64,000 bases of DNA from JBBRCE01 sp038205115 (GCA_038205115.1 JBBRCE010000011.1:49043-113042), one strand, 5' to 3'; shown: positions 45,294 through 54,980, counted from the stretch's first letter. A program made the numbers and translations. Notes: a model not told the origin generated them from the sequence alone.

Positions 45294-46682
45294 ATGCGTA
45301 CGTGGATGATCCTGATTGTGCTCGTCGTCGGCGCGGCCGTCGCGGGCTGGGCTTGGACGATGTCCGCCAGCGGTCTGCCCGTGGAAGCGGCCGAAGTGAG
45401 GGTGGGCGAAATCCGCCAGTTCGTCGATGAACGGGCGCAAACGCGGCTGCCGCAAACGTATTCGATCACCATGCCTTACACCGGTCGCGCGGCCGCGGTG
45501 CAACTCGCTGAAGGCACACCGGTCACGCAAGGCGAGACCGTCGCCCAATTGGTGCAGCTCGATTTGGATCTTTCCGTCGCCGCCGCCGAAGCCACCATCG
45601 CGCGGTTGGATGCCTCGATTGCCGAAAACGATGACGTCAGCGTCGAAAGCACTTCGCTCAAACAAGCCATGAAGTTTGCCGAGTCGATGGATCGCACGGT
45701 CGAAGCCGCCAAAGCGCGCGTCGAGGCTGGCCTGGCGAAAAAATCGTACGCAGAGCACACCATGGACCGTGTTCGCAAGGCGCGGTCCGGCGGCGGAAAA
45801 ACCGAAGACGATTACGAAGCGGCTCAGGTCAATCAGGTGCAAGCCACGGTCGATTCGCAACAGGACATCCTGGTGCAGCGCGCGCTGGAGGCTATGCAAG
45901 TGGCCACGGCGCTGATGCCAACCGCGGTTAAACAGTATATCGAGCGCAAAACGTCCCTCACCAAAGACGTACTCGCCAAACAACGAGCCGAGGCGCAAGT
46001 CACGCTGCAGCAGGTCAAGAATAATCAAAAACGTGGAACACTGGTCAGCCCCGTCGATGGCGTAGTTCTCAATCGTTACATTACGGATGAACAACAGTTG
46101 CCCGCCGGCACCGAGCTACTCCGCATCGGCCGGCTGGATGATTTGGAAATTGAAGCCGACATTCTCAGCCAAGACATGGTCAACGTCCGCGAGGGCAACG
46201 AAGCGGAAGTCAGCGGGGCGGCCATCGGCAAAGCGCCAGCCCACGGCGCCGTCAGGCGGATCTATCCGGCTGGCTTTTCCAAAATCAGTTCGTTGGGCGT
46301 GGAACAACAGCGGGTCAAAGTGGTGGTGGCCCTGAATGCGGCCGATTCGGCCCGCCTGCGGAAAGAGCGCGGCCTGGGCGTGGCGTATCGAGTTCGCGTG
46401 CGCATCTTTACCGACACGCATTCGCAAGCCCTAACGGTGCCGCGGTCGGCCTTATTCCGCGGCGCTGCCGGCAATTGGCAATTGTTTGCGGTGCGCAACG
46501 GCAAGGCCGCGTTGCAAGCGGTGCAAGTGGGTTTGATGAACGACGAACTGGTGGAAATCACCGCCGGACTCAAGACCAAAGATACCGTGATTCTGGCGCC
46601 GGAAACCAATCTGACCGAAGGCACCGCCGTGACACCATTCTCGCGAGAATTCGCCAAGGAAGAGACGGCCCGCAACGATTGA
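45294..46682 (+). CDS. HlyD/MacA-type membrane fusion protein of the ABC exporter
   Basis: A 462-residue protein with a clear AGGAG ribosome site 7 bases before ATG 45294. An N-terminal membrane anchor (about 3-22) is followed by the first half of a lipoyl-type domain (YTGRAAAVQLAEGTPVTQGETVAQL), a long alpha-hairpin (about 85-240) and the second lipoyl half (GTLVSPVDGVVLNRYITDEQQLPAGTELLRI). Beta-barrel and membrane-proximal domains follow. It links the FtsX-type permease to the outer envelope. It is the third gene of the exporter operon (33-base gap). Confidence 0.92.
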   Translation: MRTWMILIVLVVGAAVAGWAWTMSASGLPVEAAEVRVGEIRQFVDERAQTRLPQTYSITMPYTGRAAAVQLAEGTPVTQGETVAQLVQLDLDLSVAAAEATIARLDASIAENDDVSVESTSLKQAMKFAESMDRTVEAAKARVEAGLAKKSYAEHTMDRVRKARSGGGKTEDDYEAAQVNQVQATVDSQQDILVQRALEAMQVATALMPTAVKQYIERKTSLTKDVLAKQRAEAQVTLQQVKNNQKRGTLVSPVDGVVLNRYITDEQQLPAGTELLRIGRLDDLEIEADILSQDMVNVREGNEAEVSGAAIGKAPAHGAVRRIYPAGFSKISSLGVEQQRVKVVVALNAADSARLRKERGLGVAYRVRVRIFTDTHSQALTVPRSALFRGAAGNWQLFAVRNGKAALQAVQVGLMNDELVEITAGLKTKDTVILAPETNLTEGTAVTPFSREFAKEETARND

Positions 46683-46691
46683 TCGCCACGC

Positions 46692-47903
46692 CTAACGCAG
46701 CCGTGATTTGCCGCGATTGAATACGTCGGGATCAAAGTCGTCTGTTGGTGGTGGATCGGGCGGACGAGTGACCGACGGCGGTTGCAGCGGCTGAATCTCG
46801 CCACGGGGTCGCGCCGGCAACGGATTGGGAATTTCGTTGGCCGACGGGTAGGCTGGAATTATCGATTGCGAGCCGTGGCTCGGCTCTTCGGCAGACGCGT
46901 TCACTGGCGACTTCAACGGCATTGTCGCGGGCTTATTCGCCGCTTCGAGATGCTGCGTTTGCACGACGTCGAATTTGTTGACGCCTTGCGGCGCGGACGC
47001 ACCGCTGGACCTCGCCAGATCACTGGTTGTGGACGCGGGATTTTCGCCGGTGACCAAAATCACCCAATCGTAAATTTGCCGGTAGCGGCTCGCCTGACGG
47101 TCGCTAAAAATGGGCGCGCGCAGTCCGCCATGCGGCTTCAGTGGCGCGGTGAGCAGCAAACTGTCGTTGGGCGAGGCGTAATCCATCCACTTCAGCACGC
47201 TCTGTAAATTTCGCTGCGTGATCCGGCGGTTGGAGGCCTTGACCGGATTGAGCCGCAGGAGTGAAAATCGATTGTTGGCATTCGGGCCGTGACAGCCGGC
47301 CGTGCCGCACGAATTCATCAACTGCGGCTGGACGTTGTTGGTAAACGTTTCCACCGCGCCGCGCGGCATGCCCCGGACCAGGCGATCGAGTTCTTCATTT
47401 TGCGCTTGCAACACGTCGCGGTCGGCGCTGGGCGACTCTTGATGTACGGCAACCGGCGTCAGCGCTTGCGCCACGCGCCGCTCCAGCAGTGCCGCCCGCG
47501 GATGTTTGGGGTCGATGGTTACGCCATCGGCCAATTCGCGCGCGGCCAGTGCATCGAGCTTCTGACGCAAACACCACTCGGCCAAATCAAAATGTCCTTC
47601 GGCCTCATTGGCCGGCATGGCCGCCCGCTTGATGGCGTAAGCTTGTTCGAGACTGCTGCAAACCAATTCCACCTCAGCGGCTTTGACCGAAATTTCGGCC
47701 CCTTCCATGACGACCGTGTATCGCTGATCTTCGTGACGAATGTTCCCACGCAGGACTTCGCCACTACGCAGAATCAGCACTCCAATGGCGGCTCCGGGTG
47801 GCGGTTCGACGGCCCAGGCGCGCAGCATGCCGGCGCCAGCCACCAGTAAACTAGCGATGGTCAGCAGGCAAACCGACGGACGTGGGCAACGATTTCGGCA
47901 CAT
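46692..47903 (-). CDS. Secreted protein with a planctomycete-type CX4CH motif
   Basis: A 403-residue protein with a signal peptide (about 9-32, ending AWAVEP). A small beta domain (LRSGEVLRGNIRHEDQRYTVVME) precedes a helical part and the haem-like site Cys199-X4-Cys204-His205 (CGTAGCHG). The region that follows (PNANNRFSLLRLNPVKASNRRITQRNL) is like that in other planctomycete secreted cytochrome-like proteins. A Pro/Ser/Thr-rich tail from about 300 is disordered-looking. It is convergent with the exporter operon (9 bases between stops). Its role is unknown. Confidence 0.75.
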   Translation of the reverse strand: MCRNRCPRPSVCLLTIASLLVAGAGMLRAWAVEPPPGAAIGVLILRSGEVLRGNIRHEDQRYTVVMEGAEISVKAAEVELVCSSLEQAYAIKRAAMPANEAEGHFDLAEWCLRQKLDALAARELADGVTIDPKHPRAALLERRVAQALTPVAVHQESPSADRDVLQAQNEELDRLVRGMPRGAVETFTNNVQPQLMNSCGTAGCHGPNANNRFSLLRLNPVKASNRRITQRNLQSVLKWMDYASPNDSLLLTAPLKPHGGLRAPIFSDRQASRYRQIYDWVILVTGENPASTTSDLARSSGASAPQGVNKFDVVQTQHLEAANKPATMPLKSPVNASAEEPSHGSQSIIPAYPSANEIPNPLPARPRGEIQPLQPPSVTRPPDPPPTDDFDPDVFNRGKSRLR

Positions 47904-48004
47904 AGGCCGCAGAGGATAGAATCATCCCCGCGCCGCTGCAAGAGCGATTGGCGTGCGATTTTCAGCGCGTCGCCGCGCCAAATGCGGTTCAGAATCCCGT
48001 CGTA

Positions 48005-48391
48005 TCAGCTCAAGTATTCCGCCAGCATGACTTTCGTCTGCGGATCATTGAATTCCAACTTGCCAAAACCGCGCACCGCGCCAGCAGCCACAGCCTCGTC
48101 TTGATATTCCGGGTAGTTTGTGAGCAGCATGACGGGCACGCTCGCCAACTTGGGCGCGGCTTTGATCTGGGTGATGATGTTCATGCCGTCGGTGTAATCG
48201 CGATCGAGCTTGCGATTGACGATGACCAGTTGAAACGGCTCTTCGCCCAGGATTTTTTCAGCGTCGTCCCAGCCGTGAGCGCGGACCAGTTCTGCGTTGA
48301 AGCTGCCCTCGACCAGCCGGCGCAAAGCCGCATGGTCGGGATCGCAATTGCCGACATCCAAGACTCGTTTTTTATCGTTCATGATTGTCAC
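48005..48391 (-). CDS. Degenerate receiver (REC) domain protein
   Basis: A 128-residue single-domain protein with the receiver fold pattern: acidic pocket residues in VGNCDPDH, beta3 QLVIVNRKL, beta4 PVMLLTNYP and beta5 RGFGKLEF. The phosphorylation Asp is replaced by Asn59, while Thr91 and Lys111 are kept, so normal phosphorylation is not expected. The GTG at 48391 overlaps the TGA of the upstream PQQ gene (GTGA). ATG 48382 is an alternative start three codons in. Tight coupling to a secreted propeller gene is odd for a cytoplasmic receiver. Confidence 0.75.
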   Translation of the reverse strand: MTIMNDKKRVLDVGNCDPDHAALRRLVEGSFNAELVRAHGWDDAEKILGEEPFQLVIVNRKLDRDYTDGMNIITQIKAAPKLASVPVMLLTNYPEYQDEAVAAGAVRGFGKLEFNDPQTKVMLAEYLS

Positions 48392-50577
48392 TTGGCCTCG
48401 CTCGCGGCTTTGTCAGGGGTTGGCTGCTCTCCGCCGGCTTTCGTCTCTTGGATGGCAAATAGATAGTTGCGGTTGCCAATGTACAGGACATCATTAGCAA
48501 ACACGGGCGTACCAAATACGGCCGCGCCCATGTAGATCTTGTTGACGATTTCTTTCTTTTTCGCATGCTTGAAAATGGTCACATCGCCGTCGGCATTGCC
48601 AATATACACGTGACCATCGGCCACGAGCGCCGTCGCCCAGGCTTCGGCCAGCATGTCGTGCGTCCAATATGCCTTGCCGGTCTGCGCGTCGAGACAGTGA
48701 AAAACGCCGTCCAAATCCGCGATATAGAGGATGTCGTCCTTGATGGTGCAACTTCCCACGGCGCGGTGCATGCACTCTTCGGGCTCTTCGCGATTGCCGG
48801 TGTAATGCCAGACGGCCGCCGAATTCGGATTGGGAATGACCACTTCCGTGCCGTCTTTGGAAATCGCCATCTCGCGGCGGCGCGGTGCCGTTTTGCTGCG
48901 ATCTTTCAGACTCACAACCAACTCGGAACTAACATCGCCGCGTTTCGTTGGATCAATGCACCACAAGTGGCCCTCGCCGTCGCCATGCTCGGGATCTTCG
49001 CCCACGGCTATGAAAACCTTATGATCGTACCAGACGGGCGTTCCGATAATATGATTGCGCGTGGCGCCAGTGAGTTTGTAAAACGAATCCTTGGGATTGC
49101 AGTCGAACGACCACAGTAAAATCGGCTTGCCGTTGTTGTTTTCGGACGTGCCCAAAAAGCTATACAGCCAGCCATCACCACCGCCGAACAGCACCTGCGG
49201 CACGCCGTCGATCACGGCATAAGACGGGCTCGACCACTGACCGTGCAGCACGTTTGGTCCGGGCGAGTTATCCGCCCACACCAGCTTGCCGTTCTTTTTG
49301 TCGATCGCTAAGAAGCTCGGCGCACGAGACGAGGGTAATCGCGTATGGGCGTCGTCCACGCCGTTGCCCGTGATCACGAACAGCAGGTCGCCAATCGACG
49401 TGATCGAGCAAGCGCACATATTGTGCTGCTCAACACCCAGTTGCTTCATCATGTCGAGCTTCCAAATCACGTCGGCTTCGTCTTTGCCCGGCTTCTTGCC
49501 CTCTTTGTTGGGCTTGTCGTCCGGTGTGCCTTCATCGCCCTTGGCTAGACCTTCCGTACTGAGGCAGCAAACCTCACCACGGCTGGAGACATAGTACAGG
49601 CGTTTGCCTTCGATCAGCGAGGTGGAGCAGATGCCCTGGTTGGGCCAATCGTTGACGCGACCGGTTGGGAGTTTTTCGCTAGAATGCTGCCAGAGGAATT
49701 TGCCATCGGCCGCGTTGAAAGCCAACAAGCAACCGAGATCGACGTCGACCGGATATCGCTCGACATAGCCCGCGCCATTGTTGGTGCCAATAAACACCTT
49801 GCCGTCTGCCACGGCGGGATTGCCGTAGGTCTCGCTGCCAACGCGGGCTTTCCACTTGATGTTTTGCGATTTCTCCGGCACGTACGTGCTGGTGACTTTA
49901 TCGAAACCCACGTTCCAGACGGTCGGAATTTTTTGTCCTTTGGCGAGCTGCGGCGTGTTGTTGCGTTGCGGCGAAATGCCCCATTGATTGCAATCGCCGG
50001 GCTCGCAGCCCGTGACGAAATCGAATTGCGTGCTGAACTTGCCGTCGCTGACTTTTAAATCGTCAATCGTCCGCGGCTTAATATCTGGATGATTATTCTC
50101 CGCATCGTTGGGCTTTGCGTCGGCCGGCTTCGAATCGGCAGCGTCCGCGATTTTGGCTTCGGTTGCCTTGGAATCCACGGCGGCGACTTCGAGCGGTTTT
50201 GCCTCGGTGCCTTTTGTGTCGGCACCTTTTGTGTTGGCCGGTTTCGGATCGGTGGCCTCATTGCCTTCGCCACTGGGTTTGACAGACACGGCAGCCGTCG
50301 CAGCCTGTTCATGAATGGGGGAAGGCTTGGCGGCAACAACTTTTGCAGCGGGCAGATCGCTAGCGGGTTTCGGGCCGTCGGCAGGCATGATTGCAGGGGT
50401 TGATGTTTGCCCAGCAACTTTTTCAACCGCAGTTTTCTCGACGCTGGTTTTTGCGGCCGGCTTAGTATTGTTGACCGGCGGTCGATCGCTGGGCGCCGGC
50501 AACATGTCGTTACAGCCAGACTGAATGATGGTCAGCCCGCAGGTGGCCGTCGCCAGCAGCAAATGCAAAGATTTCAT
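48388..50577 (-). CDS. PQQ-type beta-propeller lipoprotein
   Basis: The ATG at 50577 gives a signal peptide with a probable lipid-attachment Cys22 (TIIQSGCND). About 150 residues of Ala/Lys/Pro/Asp-rich linker follow. From about 200 on there is an eight-blade-like PQQ/WD-type propeller with repeated GTNNGAG, FLWQHSSEKLP, GKLVWADNSPGPNVLHGQW and FHCLDAQTGKAYWTHDM signatures. There are no quinoprotein catalytic Asp/Glu pairs that I can point to, so it is a BamB-like or DUF-type propeller rather than a proven dehydrogenase. It lies 26 bases downstream of another propeller gene and is coupled to the receiver gene after it. Confidence 0.82.
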   Translation of the reverse strand: MKSLHLLLATATCGLTIIQSGCNDMLPAPSDRPPVNNTKPAAKTSVEKTAVEKVAGQTSTPAIMPADGPKPASDLPAAKVVAAKPSPIHEQAATAAVSVKPSGEGNEATDPKPANTKGADTKGTEAKPLEVAAVDSKATEAKIADAADSKPADAKPNDAENNHPDIKPRTIDDLKVSDGKFSTQFDFVTGCEPGDCNQWGISPQRNNTPQLAKGQKIPTVWNVGFDKVTSTYVPEKSQNIKWKARVGSETYGNPAVADGKVFIGTNNGAGYVERYPVDVDLGCLLAFNAADGKFLWQHSSEKLPTGRVNDWPNQGICSTSLIEGKRLYYVSSRGEVCCLSTEGLAKGDEGTPDDKPNKEGKKPGKDEADVIWKLDMMKQLGVEQHNMCACSITSIGDLLFVITGNGVDDAHTRLPSSRAPSFLAIDKKNGKLVWADNSPGPNVLHGQWSSPSYAVIDGVPQVLFGGGDGWLYSFLGTSENNNGKPILLWSFDCNPKDSFYKLTGATRNHIIGTPVWYDHKVFIAVGEDPEHGDGEGHLWCIDPTKRGDVSSELVVSLKDRSKTAPRRREMAISKDGTEVVIPNPNSAAVWHYTGNREEPEECMHRAVGSCTIKDDILYIADLDGVFHCLDAQTGKAYWTHDMLAEAWATALVADGHVYIGNADGDVTIFKHAKKKEIVNKIYMGAAVFGTPVFANDVLYIGNRNYLFAIQETKAGGEQPTPDKAASEAK

Positions 50578-50603
50578 GGGATATTCAGCGTGTGGGATTT
50601 GGT

Positions 50604-52931
50604 TTAGTTTGCGGTGACCGTGACGTTGTCGATGTAGAACTCGGAGTGGTTGTTCGTATTGCCGAACAAACCGGGGCTGCCCTGCAGGTTGGCCGTTTCG
50701 TCCGTGGCTTCGATGGTCCACGCGGCCGGTTCTTTTTCGTCGCGCGGCCAGACCTTGCCCTTGAGCACAGCCGTTTTGCCCTCGACCGCCACGCGCAGTT
50801 TGATGGTGTACCAGATGTTAGGTTTGGACTTAAACGGAATGGTCTTGGAGAACGCGGTTTTGTATTGGGACGACCAAGAGCGGAGTTGCAATTGATCGTC
50901 GACATTCATGATGTCCAGCGTGTAGCGCTGTGCGATGATGCCCATGTCTGGCATGCTGCCGGTGTCGTTCTTGCCCATCAAATCGGCGGTGACGGTGTAG
51001 TCGTGCATATCTGGCGATCCCATCCAGCATTGGCTACGCGTACCTTTGGGGATGGTGTTGACTTTAACCATCACCTTGTTGCCGTTGATGTCGCGGACAA
51101 CGTGGCGATATCGCACGCCGACCCAAGTGACGGGCGCTTCGCCTTGCATTTTTTTGTTGAGCGGATTTTCGGCAAGCTTGGTCTCCTCGAAATCGAACTT
51201 CCAGGGCAACGGCGGAATCACGCGGATGCTCGACTGGCCTTTGAATTCGCCGAATTTTGCCGTTACGATGCTGGCCGTGTGTTTGTTGCCTGCCGGCGCG
51301 ACGAAGGCGTTGGAAGAATCGACCTCGCCGGGACCATCGATCGTAAATTTTACCTCGGCGGTTTTTGCTTCGCGCAAGAACTGACCGCGCGCGTTGTAGA
51401 GTTCGACTTTGAGCGGGGTCTTCTCGCCAGGCTTGGTGAGCACATCGCACGGCACGACTTGCACCCAGGCTGCTGGATCGTCTTTGCCCAACGGTGTTTC
51501 GACACGCGGCTTGGGAATTTCCGTCGCGGCCGGTTTGGCGTCCGGCTTGGCCAGACAGTACATGCCCGATCGTGTGGGCAAGAAGATTTTTCCGTGCGAG
51601 GCAATCAGCGAACCGGTGACTTCGTTATCCGAAGTGAGCCGCTTTTTGTCGATGAATTTGACACCATCGGATGTCGGCTGCAAAACGTGCCAACCTTGTG
51701 TGCTGCAAATATAAAGTTTACCGTCCGCAAATAGCGGCGTTGCCCGAAGCTGCGTTCCCAGCAACTTGACGCTGGTGATCAGGTTGCCTTTTTTGGCGTC
51801 CAGCACGTACAGGGTGCATTGTTCGTCCGCGCAGTAAACGCGGCCATCGACAATCAGCGGCGAACTTTTTCCGTCGGTGGGGCCGCGGAATTTCCACTCG
51901 GTGTTGGTTTTGGTGATATCGCCGTGGCCAATGCCGTTGATCGAAACGATGCAGCCCAGATCGTTGGAGTCGATGTTGACTTCGTTTTGGGCCATGACAA
52001 TTTGATCGCCCGCGACAACCGGCGAAACGCTCATGCCGCGCCGCGAGACCTGATACTTCCAAATGTCTTTGCCGGTCCGCGGTTGGAAGGCCCAAACGGC
52101 GCCATCGGCCGAACCAATGACCATTGCGGCTTGGCCGTCGAGCACGGTGAAGGTGGGCGTGCTGTAAGTGGTATCTTCGGGCAGCGGTTTCGTGCCGGCG
52201 ATCCAGACAACAGCGCCGGTGTTCTTGTTCATGGCCAAAAAACGGTGCGCGGGCCGGGCAATTTCGCCCCAGCCAGTCATCACGCTGTTGACAATCACCA
52301 GGTCCTCGAACACGGTCGGAAAACCGGTGCGGCCGCCGTAGGTGCTGAGAATTCCGTACTCTTCGCTCAGCGATTTCGACCACATGGTTTTGCCAGTCTC
52401 GCCATCGACGCAGCAAAAAAAGCCTGCCGTGCCTTGTGCATAAATCCGACCCGTAGCCGGGTCGCCCACGCAACTCGACCAGCCGACGCGTTCGGCAGGC
52501 ACATCGGTGAGAAACATGTTCCAGCGATTCTTCCAGAGCGTTTTTCCGGAGGCGATATCGATGCAAATCAGCATCTCGCCCTCTTCCAGCGTTTCTGGCT
52601 TGTCGCGGACGATGGTATACAGCTTGCCGTTGAGCACAATGGGGCTAGAAATGCCGCCGGCTTCGGTATTCTTCCAGAGAATGTTGTCTTTTTTGGCCGG
52701 ATCGAATGAATCGATCAAGCCCGTCTCGCGCGAGATGCGGTTTTGCTCCGGCCCGCGCCAATTCGGCCAATCCAGCGGGTCGATTTTCGTCGCCGAACTT
52801 GACGGCTGAGTTGCGCGGGACGAATCTTTTTCGCCAGCAGCCAGGGCAGGCAGCGTCAGCAGCGCGGTCAGTTCCAGAACAGTCAACAGCGACAAAAGAC
52901 AACGCAGCGATGCGGACTTCAGACGGACCAT
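50604..52931 (-). CDS. Secreted PQQ-type beta-propeller protein with C-terminal jelly-roll domain
   Basis: The ATG at 52931 is chosen because it begins a good signal peptide (MVRLKSASLRCLLSLLTVLE then LPALAAGE). A longer open frame upstream is Arg-rich and not credible. The 775 residues comprise a propeller (about 50-440; WPNWRGPEQNRIS is the family-typical opening, with blades such as MLICIDIASGKTLWKNRW) and an Ig-like segment (about 480-550). The C-terminal concanavalin-like domain (about 560-775) ends FYIDNVTVTAN. WRGP openings are common in planctomycete propellers. First gene of a minus-strand set with the lipoprotein propeller and the receiver. Confidence 0.83.
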   Translation of the reverse strand: MVRLKSASLRCLLSLLTVLELTALLTLPALAAGEKDSSRATQPSSSATKIDPLDWPNWRGPEQNRISRETGLIDSFDPAKKDNILWKNTEAGGISSPIVLNGKLYTIVRDKPETLEEGEMLICIDIASGKTLWKNRWNMFLTDVPAERVGWSSCVGDPATGRIYAQGTAGFFCCVDGETGKTMWSKSLSEEYGILSTYGGRTGFPTVFEDLVIVNSVMTGWGEIARPAHRFLAMNKNTGAVVWIAGTKPLPEDTTYSTPTFTVLDGQAAMVIGSADGAVWAFQPRTGKDIWKYQVSRRGMSVSPVVAGDQIVMAQNEVNIDSNDLGCIVSINGIGHGDITKTNTEWKFRGPTDGKSSPLIVDGRVYCADEQCTLYVLDAKKGNLITSVKLLGTQLRATPLFADGKLYICSTQGWHVLQPTSDGVKFIDKKRLTSDNEVTGSLIASHGKIFLPTRSGMYCLAKPDAKPAATEIPKPRVETPLGKDDPAAWVQVVPCDVLTKPGEKTPLKVELYNARGQFLREAKTAEVKFTIDGPGEVDSSNAFVAPAGNKHTASIVTAKFGEFKGQSSIRVIPPLPWKFDFEETKLAENPLNKKMQGEAPVTWVGVRYRHVVRDINGNKVMVKVNTIPKGTRSQCWMGSPDMHDYTVTADLMGKNDTGSMPDMGIIAQRYTLDIMNVDDQLQLRSWSSQYKTAFSKTIPFKSKPNIWYTIKLRVAVEGKTAVLKGKVWPRDEKEPAAWTIEATDETANLQGSPGLFGNTNNHSEFYIDNVTVTAN

Positions 52932-53240
52932 GGATCGACTCGCGTGGGTGGGCCGGATTGTCCGGAATAAAACAGGTGGGCTGCCAGACCTTAGGATACG
53001 ATTTCGCCGTTTGGCGGGCAAGCGTCTGAAAAATCGGGACTTGCCGCAACCAGCGCTCAATTGGCTGGGAAAACGGCGCGGCGCGAAGTGAAAACGCAAA
53101 GAATGCCCTAAACTGCGACGTTTTTTAAATTTCGTGTGACGCGGCGGGCATTGCTGGGCACGTACAGTTATCGAAAGGGGGCGCGAGAAACCACGCAACC
53201 CACGGCGGCTCCCTTTATCTTGAGTGAATGTCTGACTAAT
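52932..53240. other. Divergent intergenic region between the propeller operon and the acyltransferase
   Basis: 309 bases. It carries a minus-strand promoter candidate (52993-53021). On the plus side it has an AT-rich patch near 53124-53136, without a convincing promoter for the acyltransferase. No gene recognised. Confidence 0.45.
52993..53021 (-). promoter_or_regulatory. Possible promoter TTGCCC-N17-TATCCT for the propeller genes
   Basis: Read on the minus strand, TTGCCC (53021-53016) and TATCCT (52998-52993) are 17 bases apart. The start point would be near 52985, about 55 bases before the ATG. Four of six bases in each hexamer match consensus. Confidence 0.35.
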
Positions 53241-53951
53241 ATGCACCTCTCTACCGCACGTCGCGCTCCGCGAGCTTTTTCCTTCTTAACCGCACTGGAT
53301 TCGCTCAGGCGAAACCGCGCAACCAGTCCGACTTCGCCGCTGCTGCACATGACCGGAACCGTCCTCGCCGCGATTGCCAAACTGATCAGCGGGGCCAGCG
53401 TGCGCTGGCTGGACTGCGCGCCGGATACCTGCCAGCGAGTGTATTTTGCCAACCACACCAGCCACCTCGACGCCCTGGTGGTTTGGGCCTCGCTGCCGCA
53501 AGATGTCCGAGCGCTAACTCGGCCGGTGGCTGCCAAGGATTATTGGGAAAAAGGTCGCATCCGCCGCTATTTGTCGACCAAAGTCTTCAACGCATTGTTG
53601 ATCGATCGCAAGGAAATTAAGGTCCATCAGAGCCCAGTGGACCTGATGATTCGCGAAATTGGCCAGGACAAGTCGCTGATTGTGTTTCCCGAAGGCAGCC
53701 GAAGTCCAGAAGGAGAGATTGGCGAATTCAAAAGCGGGCTATACTATCTGGGCAAGAAGCGGCCCGACTTGGAGTTGGTGCCGGTTCATATCGACAACCT
53801 CAACCGCGTTTTGCCGCGGGGCGAGTTTTTGCCTGTTCCGCTGTTAAGCTGCATCACCTTTGGTCCGCCCATCTGGTTGGAAAAAGGCGAATCGAAAGAC
53901 GACTTTCTCACACGCGCCCGCAACTGCGTGCGGAGACTCAAGGAATTGTAA
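53241..53951 (+). CDS. 1-acyl-sn-glycerol-3-phosphate acyltransferase-like (PlsC family)
   Basis: The acyltransferase motifs are clear: NHTSHLD (the HX4D catalytic pair), KDYWEKGRIRRYL, FPEGSRSPEGEIGEFKSG (glycerol-phosphate binding) and a VPVHI segment. It would add an acyl chain to lysophosphatidic acid or a similar acceptor at the inner membrane. The start is uncertain. ATG 53241 gives 236 residues; the frame also opens with GTG 53136, and ATG 53349 is possible. None has a strong ribosome site. The next gene, cdsA, starts 3 bases after the stop, so the pair is a phospholipid synthesis operon. Confidence 0.87.
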   Translation: MHLSTARRAPRAFSFLTALDSLRRNRATSPTSPLLHMTGTVLAAIAKLISGASVRWLDCAPDTCQRVYFANHTSHLDALVVWASLPQDVRALTRPVAAKDYWEKGRIRRYLSTKVFNALLIDRKEIKVHQSPVDLMIREIGQDKSLIVFPEGSRSPEGEIGEFKSGLYYLGKKRPDLELVPVHIDNLNRVLPRGEFLPVPLLSCITFGPPIWLEKGESKDDFLTRARNCVRRLKEL

Positions 53952-53954
53952 ACG

Positions 53955-54938
53955 ATGGGTGACGATTGGCGAACATATGCACTGATCGGCGGCGTGCTGG
54001 GCCTGTTGGGCGGCGCGACGATGGCCGGACAGGTGCTCAAGCGACATCCAGACACCGGTTTGAATGCCGCCGCCATCCGCACCTTCAACCTGCGCGTGCG
54101 GGCCTGGTGGCTGATGGCCTCGGTGCTGGCCGCCACGTTCGTCATCGGTCAGACCGCAACGGTCATTATGTTTGGCCTAATCTCGTTCTGGGCGCTGCGC
54201 GAGTTCATCACGCTCACGCCCACCCGACTAGGCGATCATCGCGCGCTGTTTTGGATTTTCTTTGTCGGCACGCCGCTGCAATTCGTGCTGGTGGGCATGT
54301 CCAGACCGGGCGCGCGCGATTACTACGATCTCTATAGCGTGATGATCCCGGTCTATTTCTTTTTGTTCATTCCGATCCGCATTGCCTGGTCGGGCGATTA
54401 CAAACGCTTTTTGGAACGCGCGGCCAAGATTCAGGCCGGCGTGATCATTTGCGTGTATTGCTTGAGCTACGCGCCGGCACTGTTGAGTTTGAACCTCAAG
54501 GTCAACGGCAACACGGTCTCGAATTACCGGCTGCTGTTCTTCTTTGTCTTGATGGTGCAGTTGGGCGATGCGTTGCAATACCTGTGGGGCCGACTGATGG
54601 GCCGGCGAATCATCGCTCCGGCCATTAGCCCCAACAAAACCTGGGAAGGTCTGCTGGGCGCCATGGGCAGCGCGGCGCTGATTGGCGCGGCGCTGTCGTG
54701 GGCCACGCCGTTCGAGGCTTGGCAGGCGGCCGGACTTTCGCTGCTGATCACCGCCATGGGGTTTGCCGGTGGCATGGTGATGTCTGCCATCAAACGCGAT
54801 CGCGGCGTTAAAGATTACGGCACGCTGGTCGAGGGGCATAGCGGCGTGCTGGACCGCATCGATTCGATCTGCTTTGCCGCGCCGGTCTTCTTTCACGTGA
54901 CTCGCGCCTGTTTTCACGTAGCGGCCACGTTGAACTGA
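53955..54938 (+). CDS. cdsA: Phosphatidate cytidylyltransferase
   Basis: A 327-residue polytopic membrane protein with at least six hydrophobic helices. The CDP-alcohol signature is present near the C-terminus (SAIKRDRGVKDYGTLVEGH, then SGVLDRIDS), as is the conserved ISPNKTWEGLLGA segment. The family's HGG is HSG here, a mild variation seen in distant members. It makes CDP-diacylglycerol from CTP and phosphatidate. It starts 3 bases after the acyltransferase stop, so its substrate is made by the neighbour. Confidence 0.93.
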   Translation: MGDDWRTYALIGGVLGLLGGATMAGQVLKRHPDTGLNAAAIRTFNLRVRAWWLMASVLAATFVIGQTATVIMFGLISFWALREFITLTPTRLGDHRALFWIFFVGTPLQFVLVGMSRPGARDYYDLYSVMIPVYFFLFIPIRIAWSGDYKRFLERAAKIQAGVIICVYCLSYAPALLSLNLKVNGNTVSNYRLLFFFVLMVQLGDALQYLWGRLMGRRIIAPAISPNKTWEGLLGAMGSAALIGAALSWATPFEAWQAAGLSLLITAMGFAGGMVMSAIKRDRGVKDYGTLVEGHSGVLDRIDSICFAAPVFFHVTRACFHVAATLN

Positions 54939-54950
54939 GCGCCTCCCCGC

Positions 54951-54978
54951 GCAGGCAGGCGTGGCAGGCGTGGCAGGC
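54951..54978. repeat. Short tandem repeat of GTGGCAGGC
   Basis: Two perfect 9-base units (54961-54969, 54970-54978) are preceded by the degenerate GCAGGCAGGC (54951-54960). It lies between the convergent stops of cdsA and the PilM fusion gene, two bases from the PilM stop codon. Confidence 0.7.
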
Positions 54979-54980
54979 GT

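Noticed and set aside
50592..51734. Plus-strand open frame of 380 codons
   Set aside because: It is the mirror of the beta-propeller gene on the minus strand, with composition typical of an antisense shadow.
52932..53246. 105-residue extension of the propeller protein
   Set aside because: It is Arg-rich and precedes a clean signal peptide at ATG 52931; it also overlaps the likely promoter.
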